DNA of 64,000 nt, from the NCBI RefSeq assembly GCF_026212465.1, contig NC_080049.1, positions 22,154,565 to 22,218,564 on the forward strand, given 5' to 3'. Each line of letters starts with the position of its first letter. The first letter of the stretch is position 1. The DNA is from Amaranthus tricolor. Taxonomy: Eukaryota > Streptophyta > Magnoliopsida > Caryophyllales > Amaranthaceae. The notes beneath the pieces are model-generated. The model searched no databases. It had not been told where the DNA came from and saw nothing but the letters and a program-made list of their open reading frames with translations. Below, piece after piece: positions 35,439 through 47,790 of this stretch. Position numbers and translations under genes: made by a program.

Positions 35439-36159
35439 ATGGGGTTGGGCAACTTTGTAGTTCATTAGATTGTATGAAAAAGAGTGTTAAGAGTATAAAA
35501 GAAGGTTAGCTTGTGTAAGTGATTTAGAGTGTGTAAGTGAATGTGTAAGAGTTGGAGTGTGTAAGTTAATTTGTAAGGATTAGAGTGTGCAGAAGAAACT
35601 TATCTTGTGTAAGGAAATGGTGATAGCTTGTGTAAGTAATGAACATCATGGGTTACAATAAAAAGGATTTTGGTTCATCAAATTTTTGTTCTAGTATGTG
35701 CAAGTGAATATACTTTAAAATAATGGGTGAATTTGATCATGAAAATTTGTAGTTTACTTAGAAAGTTTTGCTTAAACTATACTTAATGTTAATAATAAAA
35801 ATACGACTCATTTTTATGTATAAAATAATTAAATCAAAATTATAAGGTTAAAATAATAAGTATTAATGTTAGTTTAAGTAAGAAAGTTAAAACGTAACGT
35901 TTTACAAAACCGTGAAAATATAATAATAAAATTTTACTTTTCGTACTATAAAATAATAAAATAATATTTTAGTGCTTATAAAAAGATTTTAAACAAAAAT
36001 ACTCTCTTAAAGTTTAATATTTGGAAGAAATTACAAAATCGAAAAAGGTTTAGGAATTAAAGATAATTTAAAATGGATAATCAAAATATTAGAGATTTGA
36101 ATTGAAAATTCAGAATAATTAATCAAAAGATTAAAATCAAGAATTTTCAGTCTATTACA

Positions 36160-36450
36160 ACAGTCGCTTAGAAGGTGAGTATGAGGATGAGTAAAGATAT
36201 AAGCATTTTATAGTTGACCTGTCATATTGCTGGAACGAGGCAAGGATGGGCTATCTCTCGCCTTGAAAGCGGCAGCATAACAAAGTCGGTGAATGCCCCG
36301 AGTGAGTGCTTGAACGAGCACTTCATCAGTTCCACATTTCTGTTTTGTTGCGATATACTTTGCGGCTAGAATATTATCGTTTATGACATAGGTTTTTGAG
36401 TCCAATCATTGACATATGACATCCTACTATTAATAGGAGTATTATTCTTA
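36160..36450. other. short GC-richer island, 65-codon frame, not recognised
   Basis: Minus-strand frame 36405-36208 (TDEVLVQALTRGIHRLCYAA) sits in sequence with more balanced base composition than its surroundings. I do not recognise it. It could be a piece of a captured exon or of a retroelement. Confidence 0.25.
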
Positions 36451-36671
36451 CCCTAATCATCTATTCTAGTGTAATGGATCATTGTAGGAGTTTTTGTGAA
36501 CTCTATTATTTCTCTACTTATAATAATCATAGTTAGTCACCAAAGAGGATATAGTTTAAGTTAGGTGAATCTTGTAAATTTATATCTTGTCTATTAATGC
36601 GTTTATTTTTTATTGTCTTCGTTCTTAGTATTTGTTGATATATTATAGTAGTTTTAGAATACATAAATTCT

Positions 36672-36915
36672 TGTAAGAGACGGTTTCTTTGAGAGACCAT
36701 CTTTAATTAGGTCAGCCCATTACATATTTTTAAAAATATTGTAAGTAGGCATTAAGAATGAAGTAAGTAGACATTTAAGATATTGAAAATAGGCATTAAG
36801 GTATGGTAAGTAAGCATTAGGGATAATATAAATAGACATTAAGAATACGATAAATAGGCATAAATCTTTAATGGGTTGGGCTTAAGATACGTCTCTCAAA
36901 AAGACAGTCTTTCAA
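36672..36915. mobile_element. GAGACGGTCTC-type MITE, copy 1
   Basis: Left end TGTAAGAGACGGTTTCTTTG; right, as reverse complement, TTGAAAGACTGTCTTTTTGAG. The body contains about six AAGTAGGCATTAAG-like units at 20-25-base spacing. ~244 bp. Confidence 0.65.
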
Positions 36916-37082
36916 CACACTTGTTTAGAATAAGAGACTTAATACCTCTGTTTTGGGTATTTTAGGTATACGTCTCCCAAAGTTCCCCAAATCATAGTGA
37001 AAGTGAGGATGTACTTTACTCAAATCCTTTGCTATTACTAAACTCCAAGTTAGATACTTGTGCAATTGACATATTTCATAAT

Positions 37083-37408
37083 CTGACCTACAAAAGAAAA
37101 ATTATCAGAAATTGCCTACAAAAATGGGGGGTTTTGTCCAAAATGACCTTGGAATTTTTTTATTTGTCAAAAATTACCTGAAAAAAGCTATTATTCTGTA
37201 AAGCATTGTCATTAATTTCTTAAGTAAATTGCACGTAACTTGCAGATGCCGCACTTAACGAAAATTTAAATGTTTATCGTTAGTTAGTAGTCTTCAACAA
37301 AAAATTGCTTTTACTAGGTATTTTTTGAAAAAAAAAAAATCTAAGTGCCTTTTGACAAAAATCCTATTTTATTTTTGTAGGTAGTTAGTGACAATTTTTT
37401 CGTAAAGA
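37083..37408. mobile_element. MITE-like element with ACCTACAAAA ends
   Basis: Left GACCTACAAAAGAAAAATTA; right, as reverse complement, begins near CGAAAAAATTGTCACTAACT and ACCTACAAAAATAAAATAG. Approximate inverted ends; superfamily uncertain. Confidence 0.45.
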
Positions 37409-37907
37409 AACCAGATTCTTGGAAAATTAACTTTACTACACAAATTTTCTAAAATATCACTTCCAACTATTTTAAATTCAATTACCATGTGTTTTAAAAT
37501 CCTAATTTTATTTGGAAATTTAAAATAGCGCAAAAATTTAGTGTTTGACGAAACAAAAAATTTAAGTTTAGTTTTGAACCAATTTCATTCTTATTTCAAA
37601 AGTTGGTAAAGTTGAGAATTTACAAGTCACATTGTCATTATTGATTTTTCATTATTAATTTTACAATTAAAATTTATAATTTAAAATAAAATTTTTGTTT
37701 TTAAAGTTCAAACATAACCTTAGTGGATTTAACTTATTTTTCTTTAAAAAGATTTATTGGCATAACTTAACACAATTTAATTGGCATGATTTTATACGTA
37801 CACGATTTTGAATAATTTTCTTTAAGCAAGTAAAATAATAAATATAAAATTATCTTATTAATGATTTTTCTGTAATTTAGAGTTATCTTTATACTTTATA
37901 ATAAGAA

Positions 37908-38107
37908 ACAGCTAGTCTCTTGAGAGACCGTCTCATTGAGAGGGGTATCTCAAGCCTAGCTCATTAAAGATTAACATCTACTTATCGTATTCTGAATGCC
38001 TATTTATATCATCTTTAATGCTTAATCGTATCTTTAATGCTTAATTACCGTATCTTTCATGCCTACTTTCAATATTTTAAATGTCTATTTATATTATTCT
38101 TAATCTG
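37908..38107. mobile_element. GAGACGGTCTC-type MITE, copy 2 (truncated, inverted)
   Basis: Starts with CTTGAGAGACCGTCTCATTG and carries CTTAATGCCTATTTAT-type units, the reverse complement of copy 1. The second end is missing. Confidence 0.6.
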
Positions 38108-38585
38108 TCACGTAAGAATTTTAAGGGGATAAGATAACTGAACATTACATAGAAGTACTTCATTAAGAACAACTCCGATGACACTCAATGATTATTAGCA
38201 CCAATATTCACTTTCCTACTCTTTACACTTCACATTACTGATTGATCACAACTTAAAAGCTTTTCCACAATGGTAGCCCAAGGTCATCACATATTGTCTT
38301 TGACATGTATCAACATCTCATTGGAGATCAACCATACCGTAAATTTAGCATCAAGCCTGCCATCATAACGTCTTCAGATACCATCTCTAGGTGAGATAAG
38401 CTTAAAATTTAAAGTCTATATGCTAATAATTTGTATTAGTTGAATTATTTAACTCATATGTGATGTGCGTCTTTTGGTAAAACCGTCTCATACAAGAGTT
38501 TAATTTGTGATCAACTAATGTGTTTGGCATTATATTTTTTTGGGTTTTTTAGTTGGTTAAATTGCTAAAAATGTGTAGTTAATGT

Positions 38586-38951
38586 CACAGTAACAAAATT
38601 AACTTTTTGCTACATAGAATTTAGTGAGATTTAAATACTACAGATTTATATTTTGGTGTAATAATTATTGGTTTTTATTTTAAAATCCACTATAAAGTGA
38701 TTTAATGACACTTTATTTAGTCTTTAGTGATATATATATATATAATTATTACTATATTCTATTGTGACATTTATACGAAATCATTTCAGATATTATGTTG
38801 TGAAAAGTTTTAGTATAATCTTTTATTATACTGTTACCGCCTGCTAAAAGGTCTAATAAATATCACTAAATGTACTATATATACTATTAGAAATTTAAAA
38901 TAGTGACATTTAAATTAAATGTTATAAAATATATCCCACTAAAAAGTAGTG
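38586..38951. mobile_element. CACTA-type MITE, copy 2
   Basis: Starts CACAGTAAC and ends AGTAGTG; 366 bp, flanked by TGT at 38583-38585 and 38952-38954, a 3-bp duplication as made by CACTA (En/Spm) elements. Same body as 27383-27744. Confidence 0.75.
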
Positions 38952-38959
38952 TGTTTCTA

Positions 38960-40725
38960 TTAAACCATTGTACGTACAACTGATCTTTAAGCAAAAATTT
39001 AAAAAGTACTAGTGTATCTTTTCATTGGCTTTAGTGTTTCAATTAGTCAACCACCAAAAAAATGATGGCATGGAGTATTTATTTTGTCCCAACTTAAAAT
39101 TTATTTTTAAGCTAAAATTCAAAAAATTATCATAATTATCTTTTTCATTAAGTTTGGTTGCGGATCTAAAACTCAAAATCATGGATAGCACTAACGTATT
39201 GAAGTAAATTAATAAAAAAATTTGAAAGAGTTTTATTTGTAAAATAAACAACCCAAAAATTATTCATTACTCCAAATTGACCTGTAAGTAAAACATCGCA
39301 ATAATAATTTTATGTCACTGCCAAAAAGAGTGATGTATGTCATCCACACCGCATCGTACAAAGTTATAAGTTAAAGTTACAATGAGATTAAAGATTAACT
39401 TAGTGAAATACTTCCTTAATTCTAAAATACTCGCTGCAGTACGATTATTGACACTATCATCGTTCAAGCTTATTTTATATATTATGGCTTGTGTTGAAAG
39501 AAAAAATATATGCAAGTGAGATTTTGTTGGATTGTTTAATCGAATACGTAAAAAGTCAAATATAATAAATATAGTAAAATGGAGGAATTACAAGGTAAAA
39601 TTAAAATAGTATTTTTTAGAAAAAATATGGGTAGCCTATGCAACCCGTTGTTACAAATATATGTCCGCCAATGCCATTAGCTTATGGCTTTTGTCTTTTA
39701 ATATATTTTTTTCTAATGAACATGCAACATCGAACAACAGTCAGTTCAAATAGCTAGTTTAACAATTATATAAAAATATTCAATAACACCGGCAGTTATA
39801 TAAACCATCAGAATCAATTAATGTCAAACACCCCTCATGGTAGTGGGTGAGGGAGTGAATATGCTTAGACCCAAATCTAAATGTGATTTGTTAAGAAGGA
39901 TATATTCTGAATCCAGATCCAGAAGTCTGAATTCTTATGAATCAAATTTGTATTCGCGGATCTCACGGATTCAATATTGGGTACAAGTTCAAAACGGATC
40001 TAAGTTTATTTTTTCACTTTTAATTGAATTTTTCTTTAATTTGCAATAGAGATATCGATAACAATACATACTTTAATTAATGATATTATATATAATATTT
40101 ATCAAAATCCACTTATATCCAATAATATTATACTTCTATAAACAACTAATATTCTTAAAATATTAACCTAGTTCCAACTATATAAGCTCTATAAGAAAAT
40201 GGTTTTCCTATAACAAGTATCCTTATAAAATATACTCCTTAATTGAAAAGGGAGTGACGTTAGTGATAGAAATAAGGATTTAGGGCTTTAGATGTAATTT
40301 AGTTGTTTTATATTCACTCCGTATCTTTTTTTCTTTTCACATTCTCTATTCGAAAATTTTCAAATGTTTTTTTATTTAGAATCATTTTATTTTTGTAATT
40401 AATAGAATTTAAGAAATTATTACACTTACACTCTAATCTATAGAAATTAATTTATATTTTAATTCCTAATGTATTTACTTTATATACACCGAATGGAATA
40501 TAATGACATTATTACACTTACACTTTAATCAATAGAATCTTTATTTTTTACATTATTTTACCCAAATTTCATAGTATCTATTGTATAGTTAATATTTATT
40601 TTGATTTCTTTCCATATATCGAAGGGAAAGATAAGAAAAAAAATGAAGACAGTATCTTATAACTATATATAATACATAAATTTATATTTTAAAAATATAA
40701 AGTGTCTCCTAGATCTATAGATTTA
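38960..40725. other. AT-rich spacer; hAT-remnant-like text at 39860-40010
   Basis: No gene recognised. Text with ATCCAGATCC and CGGATCTCACGGATTC motifs between 39870 and 40010, and similar motifs in the opposite sense at 41640-41780, may be halves of an older element into which the hAT derivative inserted. This is a weak inference. Confidence 0.3.
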
Positions 40726-40733
40726 GGTCCATG

Positions 40734-41627
40734 TAGGCATGGCCACGGGGCGGGTTACCCGGAACCGAACCGGTCCCGAACCGCTTGGAACCGGATCCGG
40801 AACCGGAACCGTTTGCGACAGGTTCCGAACCGCCCCGAACCGCGAAACCGTGAAACCGCCGGGAAAAAATTGCCGGAACCGTGAAACCGCCGGAAAAAAC
40901 CGTCGTGAACCGGGTAAAAAAACCCGCGGTTTGGAACCGGAACCGGTCCGGGATCAAGCTGAGATTCGAACACAAGGACTAAGGAACGATGATGATCAAG
41001 ACGACGATGATGATCCATGGATGATGATGGATACAACTTCATCATCGTCAGGAGGAGAGTCAGCGGAAGCATCTAATCAACCACATGATGATGACGAAGA
41101 CGAATAGGATCAATCCGACAAGCGACAACGATGAATCAACACTCAACAACTATAAATAAAAGGTATGACAAAGAACTACGTGGGCTTTGATTCCTTCGGG
41201 ATACGTAGGCAGCTTAGTATTCATTTGGGTACTAGGTTCAAGTCCATTTTCTCCCTCTTTTTTTATTAATCATCTTTATCGACATTATCATTGATTCGTT
41301 TCTTATTAATTTATTTTTTTCCATTCTTTTTAGTAAATATTTCAATAACGATGACAACTTGACATGCAATGAATTTCGCTAATAATCAAGTAATCATCAA
41401 AGGTACGTCCGCGATATTATAGTATTTTTTTATTATACAAAAATTTAAAGAAAAAATTAAAATGGAACCGATGGTCCGACCCGCCCGTCCCGTGAGTTGG
41501 AACCGCCGGAACCGCCTCATGAACCGCCAAGGAACCGTTTGGAACCGCCCGGAACCGGAACCGTTCGCGACAGGTTCCAAATGGAACCGGAACGGAACCG
41601 GACCAACCCGGACCGTGGCCATGCCTA
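40734..41627 (+). mobile_element. hAT internal-deletion derivative of the 59422-63237 element
   Basis: Ends TAGGCATGGCCACGG and CCGTGGCCATGCCTA match the full-length element. It is flanked by perfect 8-bp repeats GGTCCATG (40726-40733 and 41628-41635). It is the reverse orientation of the full copy and retains its promoter-side subterminal array, the last ~50 codons of the transposase (acidic tail with QGLRNDDDQDDDDDPWMMMD) and the 3' flank. About 2.87 kb in the middle is missing. The junction at about 40950 lies in GGGA, which is present at both breakpoints of the full copy (near 63019 and 60148). It cannot encode a transposase; it should depend on a full copy. Confidence 0.92.
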
Positions 41628-41639
41628 GGTCCATGCATT

Positions 41640-42965
41640 TTCCTATGACCCAGATTCAGACATATTAATTAAATATGGATCTGAATGTGGATTTGAATCG
41701 GATGGGTCCAAATATTAGGATCCAAACCCATCAAAAGGAATTCAGACCTAAAGATTCGGATCAGTTCCATGTCAATTACCTTCCCTACTAGACTAAAACC
41801 TAAATTTTCAAACTCTGCCGCCACATCAAATTTTCAGTAATTTTTAATTTTTTAAAAATTATTTAGCCTTAAAAAATTCTCTTTGATTTTATAATTTATC
41901 CCTGAAACCATTTTATACTAAAAAAATATATTTAAAAAAACATTTTATTGATAAATTTTCAGTAATTTGAGTGTGATAACATAATTAACAATTGTATTAT
42001 AAAAAAACCACAAGTGTAATGTAAGGGAGAGATTTGGAACCAAAAACTCCATTTAGATCTTTTATTATTATAGACATTATTAAATACCCCTTTAATCTTT
42101 ACTAATGTAGAAATTCGTGTAACTTTTTTTACTAATCTAGAAATTTGTGTGATCCACGATTTTTAGCATTAATATATATACACTATTAAAAAATAAATTT
42201 AGAGATATTATACAGTAGAAACACTCAAACTTGACAGCTATATGTATAAATTAACTCTATAATTTGGAAATTGTCAACAGTATACACTCTCCGTTCTCTT
42301 TGTTCTTCTCAAATTCTCCATTTGAAAATTTTAAAATGTTCTTCTGATTTAGTATCATTCTATTTTTGTAATCGATAGAATTAAGGAAATTATTACACTT
42401 ACACTCTGATTTATAGAAATTATTTTACATTTTAATTCTCAATATATTTACTTTATATATACCCAATAAAATATAATGACATTATTGCACTTACATTTAA
42501 TCAATAGAATCTTTATTTTTTATATTATTTTACCTAACTTTCATAGTTCTATGGGTGTAATTAATGTTTATCTTGATTTCTTTTCATATTCTGAATGGTA
42601 AGATAAGAAAAAAGAATAGAGAGAGTATTATGCACTATATTATATTAGGTAATTTATTCAATTTAACTATAAATAAATATTAGTTAAAGATATTTTAGCA
42701 ATAGAAATATTAGTCAAGATCAAAATTCATGTCATTTTTTTTAACCAATAAATAAATTTATTTGAAAACTCTCCAAAATCGTGACATTTGAAATTTTCTA
42801 AATTTTTTAGTTACTTGTATAACGTATAATTAAGACTATTCAGGACCAGAAATATTCTCTCCCTCATCTTAATTAACATTGGGATGCAGTGACAGAAAAT
42901 GAAAAAGGGTACGAGTTTTTGAATATTGCAAGATTGCAAATTTCCAAGAAGCTATGCCGTAGGCA
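41640..42965. other. AT-rich spacer, nothing recognised
   Basis: Includes a loose duplication: 40320-40620 and 42290-42610 share ATTCTCTATTCGAAAATTTT-like text and ATCAATAGAATCTTTATTTT. These may be two copies of an unclassified repeat lying either side of the hAT derivative. Confidence 0.4.
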
Positions 42966-42970
42966 CTATG

Positions 42971-43014
<44 letters not shown>

Positions 43015-43022
43015 TACTAGCG
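42971..43022 (+). repeat. (CCACTAG)n minisatellite
   Basis: Seven 7-base units, the last two with single changes (CTACTAG, CGACTA). Confidence 0.95.
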
Positions 43023-43029
43023 ACTATTA

Positions 43030-45130
43030 AATTACTAATAATAACATTTAAAACAAGAAAATTATAATTATATTTATTCCAATTGTACTGCAATTTAGGA
43101 TATTATTGGAAGTAAATAATTATCCTTTTTTTTCTGCAATTATGTTTTAAAACTGAAATGATATGAAATTTATTTAATAGATTATTAAGCTCAATTATTT
43201 ACATTGTTAGATTACCATAATTACAATTTTAAATTTTAGAAAAAATGTCAAGAATATTAAACCGAATGGCAAATTTGGCAACAAATAAACTAATGCAAAA
43301 AAGTAGCCAATCGTAATCAGTCTGTATGCAATCAGATTATCTCAGCTACCAAATATAGTGCAATAAAAATCAATCAACTAAAAACATGGTTTGATTTTCG
43401 GTAATGCAATTATTTCTTTTCAAAAATATATTAACACTTAAATGACAGAAATTACAATAGAAATAGTCCAAAATTTAATATTTTTATTAGTCTAAAATTT
43501 TATTAAAATATTAACGTATTTAAAAATTCGTGCATTGCACGAGCTTCTATCCTGGTGATGGTATAATAAACTAATAATGTACTTTTCCCTAACAAAATAA
43601 TCTAATAATGTACTCTTTCCGTTTTTTTTCTTTTCATTTACTTTTTCACAGTTTTTAAAGTAAATTTTAAACATTAGTATCTTTAAATAGGCATCATATA
43701 AAATTATGAAAAATATATAATAAAAAAGTATACATTAAAATAAATCTAACGAGATTTCACATGGATATATTTTATCATCGATATAAGTCTTAAAATCTTA
43801 ATCAAATTTCTTCCTCCAACATAGAATATTCTAAACGGGAAAAACATTAGAAAATGGAGAGAGTACTTAGTTCCTTTCTTAAAACTTTTCCTACACGAAT
43901 TGTTTACGGTAGTTAAGAATATAGATTTTTATTTTCGATGTTAAAAATTTATTTTATTGAACAATAGTTTTAATAGAGAAAAATTAAGTATCATAATCAT
44001 TCAAAAATATTAAAATAAAGTTAATGGAAAAAATGTATGAATGAAAATTATTAAAAAAATATTGAAATAAAGTAAGTTGAATGCCTGTGAGGATCATAAG
44101 CCATATAAAAATATGTAAATAAAATTAACAAAAAACATATAAGAATCAAAAGTACTGTTAAAATTTTAATTAAAATAAAAATGAAAATAAGAATGAATAG
44201 AGTTAATCATGTAAAAAATTTATATTATAAATAAAAACATTCTTTAAAGAGATAACACAAAAATGGTCAAAATGAGAATAATTTTGAGTAACATTGGGAG
44301 TACTTGATTTGCACGTAAATTATCAAGAAAATTAATCATGGTTATTAGAGTCGTTTGATTATCTCTTAAATAATTGTATAGTGAACGTATGAACTTTAAT
44401 GTTTGGCATTTAGTAAAATATAAAACTAGTCTAAACTCGTGTTGATGTACTATATTATTTATAACTTAATTAAATTAATAAATTATATTTAGCAAGTATA
44501 ATAAACATATAATTAAAGAATAAAATAATATCAAGCTCTCTCTTGAGAGACCGTCTTTGACTTATTATTATCATCTTCGTATTAATCATTGCCTTAGATT
44601 TATTTTATTTATTAGTTTTATTTACATCATTTTAGTTATTGCTTATAGTAGTGTTAGTTTCTTAAACCAACTATTTTGTTGATCCGTGTCTCGTAGTCAT
44701 AAATTAAACAAATTAGTTAACTCGCTTCCTTGAGTTCGACCCATATTGCTACACGTACACCGTGTGCTTGCGGTAATTTAAAATTTGCACATCAATTTCT
44801 CGAAAAGCATGGATATCTTGGGCATCTAGCCAAGTCATGTATCTTGTACGTGAAATTAGATCTTGCTTTAATCTGTACCCGTTGATTTTAATTATGATCT
44901 TAAACTCTCGCTATACCGATTCAATTAATATGAATTCAACTAAAATTTTTCCTAAAATTAAGTTACTTCTAATCTTAGTTCTTGCTATATCGATTAGGTT
45001 AACAAAATCAATTTAATTCAGGGTTAATTGGTCTAATTTTAGTTACTAATTCACATTTTATAAACAAATCCATAACAATTTCAATACACAATCAAATTGG
45101 GTTCAATCCCTTCACCCTAAATTATAAACA
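43030..45130. other. AT-rich spacer, nothing recognised
   Basis: Very AT-rich. A short GAGAGACCGTCT motif at about 44543 is a stub of the GAGACGGTCTC family. Confidence 0.5.
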
Positions 45131-45138
45131 CAAAATCC

Positions 45139-45862
45139 TTTGAGAGACGGTCTCTTTGAAAGACCATCTTTAATTGGGATGGTCCAAAAAGAAAAATATA
45201 GAATACATTTTTCGGTATGTATTAACGAACTGTTTGGTTTGTGGTACTAAATGGTGGTAATGTGAATGATTTAGTGTAAAATTTTATCAAAAGTTTCATA
45301 TTATTTCCATAGTGATGAAACTTTGATCACAAAAAAGTTTTTTTTTTCTTACAAATTTCCATTACCACTTAATACCACCTCTCCCAATGGTAATGTATTG
45401 GAATGAATTTTATGAAGAAAATGAGATGATGAAGTTGGACAAGCATGACCATTAAGGTAGTCAAGAGATTTTTCAACCAAAATTACACTAGTTTTTTATT
45501 CTCATTACTACCGTTTATTACCACCTAGCAAACGGGACGTAAAAATATTATAAGTAGGCATTTAGAATATTGTAAGTACTTAAGTACTTACTCGATGAAC
45601 ATTAAATATATTGTCAGTAGGCATTAAAGATATTTTTAGTAGGCATTAAGGATATGGTAAGTAGGCTAGTAAGCTAAGTTCGTTGGTAGGCATTAAGAAT
45701 ATTGTAAGTAGACATTTTAAGTATTTTTTGATGGGCATTAAATATATTGTAAAGTAGGTATTAAGAATAATGTGAGCAGACATTAAGGATACAGTAAGTG
45801 AAAATTAAAATTTGATATGCTGGACTTGAAAGACGTCTCTCAAAGAGACGATTTCTCACAAG
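45139..45862. mobile_element. GAGACGGTCTC-type MITE, copy 3 (host of a nested MITE)
   Basis: Left end TTTGAGAGACGGTCTCTTTG; right GTCTCTCAAAGAGACG followed by ATTTCTCACAAG. Tandem GTAAGTAGGCATTAAG-like units fill 45545-45790. It is split by a 314-bp Tourist-like element at 45226-45539. Confidence 0.7.
45226..45539. mobile_element. Tourist-like MITE nested in another MITE
   Basis: Ends CGAACTGTTTGG and CAAACGGGACG, flanked by TAA at 45223-45225 and 45540-45542, as PIF/Harbinger elements do. Same family as 46753-47055 and 58424-58976 (internal GGTAATG and CATTACCATT text). Confidence 0.75.
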
Positions 45863-46111
45863 ATCTGCTAAATTATACAACTACTCACTAAACATGGAAT
45901 TTATTAATGTTGAAGAGTATAGTTAAACAAGTTTTAGATTTCGCTAAACAAGCTTTCCATTTTGTGTTTTACCCTAGATGCAATTTTCCCAATTTTAAAA
46001 ACGTTTGAAATGATTTTTATTTCATCGGGTTGACGGAAAATGCACTACTTAGGAACTTCAATATCTAAGATCGGTCAAAAATATTATTTTTAAGCCCAAT
46101 TTGATTTCTGT

Positions 46112-46484
46112 ATAAGGTATTTAACAATTGACTGTTAGTTGTTGATTTTTTAAATTGGCTTATTTGACCAATTGAAAATACTGACTGTTTATGTTGGTTG
46201 TTCCTGTTGGCTTTTAAACTAGTTGAAAAAGCCAACTGTTTATGGAGATGCTTAGTAAATTTAAGTATTGGTTGTTGACTATTTATTAGAGAACAAGTGG
46301 GTTAATAAGCCAAACGCCAACAAAAAGCTAACTGGAGTTGCTTTTTTATTTTGGCTTAAAAGCCAGTTTTCAGTTGGCTTAAAAACCATTTACCAAACAT
46401 TTTTTAGCTGTTTGATCAACATACAAACCAAAAGCCAAAAAAAATAAAAACGTCGATGTAAAAGCTAACTACCAAATAGCCCGT
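46112..46484. mobile_element. MITE-like element, hAT-type ends likely
   Basis: Left GGTATTTAACAATTGACTGT and right, as reverse complement, GGGCTATTTGGTAGTTAGC are roughly matching. Interior has TTGGCTT and AAGCCA motifs in opposed arms. Ends approximate. Confidence 0.4.
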
Positions 46485-46752
46485 AGACTTTTCATTTTAC
46501 TTTTCTAAATTGAAATTAGCCCATAATTAAGCAGCTATTTAGTTACTAACAACACGCATAATTCTAATGCTAATATTAGTGTGAATTGTTTAAGGCTCTA
46601 ATTATAACAATCTTGAAACACATCTCGTTATTTTTTTATCAAATTTTATTAAATTTTATTATTAAATATTATATATGTTTCAAAAAAAATTGTTTTACGT
46701 AGAATTTTATTCATTAAAGATTCTTTTTCTTAAGTTTCATTAACGTCTCTTA

Positions 46753-47055
46753 CCCGTTTGGTTAACGATACTAATTGATGGTAATGAGAATAATATAAAT
46801 TTTCACGGTATGTATCATTTCATTCCCATGGTAATAAAAATTTGATCATAAAAAAAAAAAATTTTCTTTACAATTATATCATCACCTAATACCAGATGCT
46901 CAAACGGTAATGCATTGGAATATTTTTTGAAGAAAATGAAATTGTTGAAGAAGAATATACATGTCAAATAAATTTGTCAAGAGATATTTCAGCTAAATTT
47001 ACACTAATTTTCCATTACCATTCTCACCATTTAGTACCGGTTACCAAACATACCC
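46753..47055. mobile_element. Tourist-like MITE
   Basis: Starts CCCGTTTGGTTAACG and ends GGTTACCAAACATACCC, flanked by TTA at 46750-46752 and 47056-47058. 303 bp. Confidence 0.75.
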
Positions 47056-47790
47056 TTAAAGTTTTAATGGCAATAGAACCACTTAAATCCACGACTTAAT
47101 GCCTATGTCTATTAAAAAAGGGATATATTTCATAATTAAACATTTTTTTACGACCACTTAAGATGTTTTGGCATAAAAGTTCACAATAAATGTAGTAGAA
47201 TATTCAGAATTACCATGTGAATTCAACATTTTTTCTACCAATATAGAAAATTAGAAATTTTGGGTTAGTACATTGTATATACAAAAGTTCTAATGAGTTA
47301 TACCATCCATAATACATATCAAAAAAATATATCCCGAATAAGTGTTCGTTTTCTTTTCTATATAGTGAACGATAATACTTGGTATATATGAACTACTGTA
47401 TCCATATAATATAATATATAAATATTTTTAAAAATTTATAAATATATAAATAAAGTGTTGTCAAGATTTATATCATAACTTCTATGAGCGAGATACACTA
47501 TAGGTTGACGATGATGAAATAAAGTTAGGTATATCATAAATGTCTAAGATATGAAAAAGGACAATTTTTGTATCTTTATGTATACATTAATTTTTTTCAA
47601 AAGAAAGTATTCCTATCAAAGACTGGACTAATCAAATACAAGTAATCGGAGCTATAAGTGTCAGTTTACCTGATAATGATAGGCTTTGCTGGTGGGGTTC
47701 TAGAGTTGCTATCTAGGACGTCATTAATGGTGATCCTACACAAGTACTAAACAAACAAAGGTTGGAAAGGAATTCTTCGGGTAACCTTCT

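Larger units (their letters stand above)
31753..36159 (-). mobile_element. candidate solo LTR of a large gypsy element (with nested hAT)
   Basis: Ends TGTAATAG at 31753 and CTATTACA at 36159, a perfect 8-base terminal inverted pair with TG...CA. After removing the nested hAT (32087-33062 plus one duplication) it is about 3.4 kb, within the size of Tekay/Del- or Ogre-type LTRs. On the minus strand a TATAAATA box lies at 35438-35431, about 720 bases from the minus 5' end, which suits a U3 promoter. No coding sequence lies inside, and no perfect 5-bp duplication was seen (flanks GCAGG and ACAGT), so the call is tentative. Confidence 0.55.

Noticed and set aside
40739..41107. Open frames in the GC-rich ends of the hAT copies (also 59297-59676 and 62813-63256)
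   Set aside because: Repeats of GGAACCG stay open in several frames on both strands and give RFRFRF or GSGSGS-like proteins. Only the acidic tail in 40952-41107 is true transposase sequence, and it lacks a start.
42971..43022. CRISPR-like or regulatory array
   Set aside because: It is a simple 7-base tandem repeat with no spacers in a plant genome.
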